NCBI GenBank assembly: GCA_964357355.1
Contig: CAYHKY010000070.1
Location: 1 to 6,349 of the forward strand
Source of the DNA: CAYHKY01 sp964357355
GTDB lineage: Bacteria; Patescibacteriota; Microgenomatia; UBA10105
Direction: 5' to 3'
DNA length: 6,349 bases
In this document: piece after piece, positions 5,067 to 6,349 of the stretch
How positions within the stretch are numbered: the first letter of the stretch is position 1
Layout: each line of letters starts with the position of its first letter
The notes under the pieces: model-generated
The model's input: only the letters and a program-made list of their open reading frames with translations
Told to the model about the DNA's origin: nothing
The model's database searches: none
Translations under genes and position numbers: made by a program

Positions 5067-5555
5067 ATGTCGAATCTATTGCAAGTCAGATCCATAAAAA
5101 CCTCTGATAAAGAATGGTTATTATCACTTCTGAATGCTGAATTTGGGAGTGAAAAAATAGCCATTCGCGGAAACCTCCTAAATGCTCTTAATTATCCTGG
5201 GTATATCGCAGAAATCGAAAAGGATTTGGTTGGGGCAGTCATTTTTGAAGAGCAGCCTGATGCAATTGAAATAATCACAATTAATAGTATCCGGCCAAAA
5301 CAAGGCGTGGGCGGGGCATTGATTGAAAAAGTAATTGAACACGCTAAAAAGTTACGCAAAAGGACCATCAAGGTTATTACTACAAATGACAATACCCATG
5401 CTCTACGGTTTTACCAAAAACGGGGGTTTTTTATGACTGCTTTTTTTCCTAATTCAATAACACTTGCGAGAAAACTTAAGCCGGAAATGCCTACAATCGG
5501 CAATGACGGAATTCCCATCAGGGATGAAATAGAACTTCAAATGAACCTCATTTAG
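5067..5555 (+). CDS. GNAT family N-acetyltransferase
   Basis: A 162-residue single-domain acetyltransferase using acetyl-CoA; the acceptor cannot be told from sequence. Motif A appears as R76-P-K-Q-G-V-G-G-A84, the pyrophosphate-binding loop, followed by helix LIEKVIEHAKK. Motif B is TNDNTHALRFYQKRGF (106-121), with Y116 in the usual general-acid position. The C-terminus (about 142-158, with IGNDGIPIRDEIEL) resembles that of a common subgroup of uncharacterised GNAT proteins. It starts 2 bp after the htpX stop without a clear Shine-Dalgarno, which suggests translational coupling to htpX. Its TAG stop is inside the CIRCE operator of the next gene, so the lemA-to-GNAT transcript runs up to the clpB control region. 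Confidence 0.92.
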   Translation: MSNLLQVRSIKTSDKEWLLSLLNAEFGSEKIAIRGNLLNALNYPGYIAEIEKDLVGAVIFEEQPDAIEIITINSIRPKQGVGGALIEKVIEHAKKLRKRTIKVITTNDNTHALRFYQKRGFFMTAFFPNSITLARKLKPEMPTIGNDGIPIRDEIELQMNLI

Positions 5556-5578
5556 CACTCTTTACAAGTGAGTGCCAG
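5552..5578 (+). promoter_or_regulatory. CIRCE operator (HrcA-binding site) of clpB
   Basis: The sequence is TTAGCACTC-N9-GAGTGCCAG. The CIRCE consensus is TTAGCACTC-N9-GAGTGCTAA, so the left half matches 9/9 and the right half 7/9 with the exact 9-bp spacer. CIRCE is bound by HrcA, which represses heat-shock genes and is released on heat or unfolded-protein load. It overlaps the GNAT stop codon (TAG, 5553-5555). Its spacer contains the -35 box of the clpB promoter, so bound HrcA would block RNA polymerase. hrcA itself is not in this window. Confidence 0.92.
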
Positions 5579-5589
5579 ACAGATATAAT
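5561..5589 (+). promoter_or_regulatory. clpB promoter, leaderless start predicted
   Basis: TTTACA (5561-5566), a 17-bp spacer and TATAAT (5584-5589) form a near-consensus housekeeping promoter. The ATG begins at 5596, six bases after the -10, so transcription should start at or beside the A of the start codon. No Shine-Dalgarno can exist in such a transcript. The -35 box fills the first six bases of the CIRCE spacer. Confidence 0.85.
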
Positions 5590-5595
5590 TAGTTT

Positions 5596-6349
5596 ATGAA
5601 TACCTTACATCAACAGGGAGATGAAGAAGGAAATCCCCTGGAAAAATTCACCTTAAATTTGAATGAAAAAGCCCGCAAAGGATTGCTTGATCCGGTGATC
5701 GGCCGAAATGATGAGATTCGTCGCGTCATGCAAATTCTTGCCAGACGCACCAAAAATAATCCCGTACTTCTGGGAGACCCTGGAGTAGGAAAAACTGCCA
5801 TCGTTGAGGGATTAGCTCTGAGAATCGTAGGCGGAGACGTACCATCGACTCTGGCTGACAAAGAAGTGTTAGTTCTGGATGTGGCTGCCTTAGTGGCAGG
5901 GAGCGCTTTCCGTGGACAATTCGAGGAACGTCTCAAGGGAGTGTTGAAAGAAGTTGAAAAGGGCAGCGGTAAATATATTCTCTTCATGGATGAATTGCAT
6001 ACTCTTGTGGGAGCTGGTGCAGTCGGGGGATCCATGGACGCGGCTAATATTTTGAAGCCGGCTTTGGCCCGCGGTGAACTGCACGCAATCGGAGCTACAA
6101 CGCTCAGGGAATACAGGCAATACATCGAAAAAGACGCCGCACTTGAACGCAGGTTCCAACCGGTTTTTATTGATGAACCATCCCAGGAAGATGCATTAGC
6201 AATTCTCAGAGGGCTCAAAGAGAAGTACGAAATCCACCACGGAATAAGGATTACCGATGTTGCTCTGATTGCGGCAATAAATCTGTCCGTCCGTTATATT
6301 GCTGACAGGTACTTGCCGGATAAAGCGATAGATTTGGTCGATGAAGCAG
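5596..6349 (+). CDS. clpB: ClpB disaggregase without N-terminal domain (3' end beyond window)
   Basis: The first 251 residues of a Hsp100/ClpB ATPase, which with DnaK pulls polypeptides out of aggregates. The protein opens directly at the first AAA+ domain: LEKFTLNLNEKARKGLLDPV (15-34) corresponds to about residue 160 of E. coli ClpB, so the N-terminal substrate-binding domain is absent. Walker A is GDPGVGKT (60-67), Walker B ILFMDE (129-133 core), followed by LHTLVGAGA. Arginine-finger region is ALERRF (182-187). The pore loop reads SAFRG where AKYRG or TKYRG is usual, so Phe105 replaces Tyr. YEIHHGIRITD favours ClpB over ClpC. An in-frame TAG at 5590-5592 excludes an upstream start. The gene is cut by the window end before the middle coiled-coil domain would appear, so its presence cannot be checked. 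Control is by CIRCE/HrcA. Confidence 0.93.
   Translation, partial: MNTLHQQGDEEGNPLEKFTLNLNEKARKGLLDPVIGRNDEIRRVMQILARRTKNNPVLLGDPGVGKTAIVEGLALRIVGGDVPSTLADKEVLVLDVAALVAGSAFRGQFEERLKGVLKEVEKGSGKYILFMDELHTLVGAGAVGGSMDAANILKPALARGELHAIGATTLREYRQYIEKDAALERRFQPVFIDEPSQEDALAILRGLKEKYEIHHGIRITDVALIAAINLSVRYIADRYLPDKAIDLVDEA

Noticed and set aside
5610..6218. Long antisense open frame of 202 codons opposite clpB
   Set aside because: The plus frame encodes unmistakable ClpB motifs; the antisense product is Ser/Pro/Arg-rich without a domain, as expected for a shadow of a conserved gene.

Overview
This looks like a stretch of bacterial chromosome of roughly 40-45% G+C. The genes are ordinary and tightly packed, but the gaps hold an unusual amount of palindromic repeat. 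Several things point, with moderate confidence, to a member of the Candidate Phyla Radiation (Patescibacteria, perhaps Microgenomates-like): compact spacing, a tRNA without an encoded CCA end, a membrane-anchored LysM protein with a Ser/Thr/Pro linker, the lemA-htpX pair, a bacterial/archaeal-type PolX with a PHP domain, and two starts that look leaderless. TGA ends the LysM gene, so recoding of TGA is unlikely. The lineage is inference; no marker gene settles it.

Layout. Positions 1-225 hold no credible gene, only a GC-rich compound palindrome (31-126) and a weaker hairpin. A minus-strand unit follows: tRNA-Asp(GTC) at 967-1040 with a promoter at 1048-1076, then a two-LysM membrane protein (226-882) with a textbook Shine-Dalgarno. 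The 231-bp divergent gap before polX carries a compound palindrome inside a longer imperfect inverted repeat, bracketed by 9-bp direct repeats (a MITE-like candidate). A bare TATAAT sits six bases before the polX ATG. On the plus strand come polX (1272-3050), a second 59-bp compound palindrome, lemA (3133-3687), a DUF559 endonuclease-like gene (3772-4149) enclosed by a different hairpin repeat, htpX (4171-5064), a GNAT acetyltransferase (5067-5555), and a clpB gene cut by the window end (5596-6349).

How it fits together. lemA and htpX are a recurrent membrane protein/protease pair. Here they are separated by a small cassette made of repeat, DUF559 gene and repeat. The repeats appear to supply the Shine-Dalgarno of the DUF559 gene, encode its last residues, and lie in the htpX initiation region. 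The clpB gene has the clearest regulation in the window: a near-consensus CIRCE operator (HrcA site) whose 9-bp spacer contains the -35 box of a TTTACA-N17-TATAAT promoter. The expected transcript start falls on the ATG, so the mRNA is predicted to be leaderless. The ClpB starts directly at its first AAA+ domain, with no N-terminal substrate-binding domain.

The points most worth follow-up are the DUF559/palindrome cassette, the two 59-bp compound palindromes with identical geometry but different stems, and the CIRCE-controlled, apparently leaderless, N-domain-less clpB.
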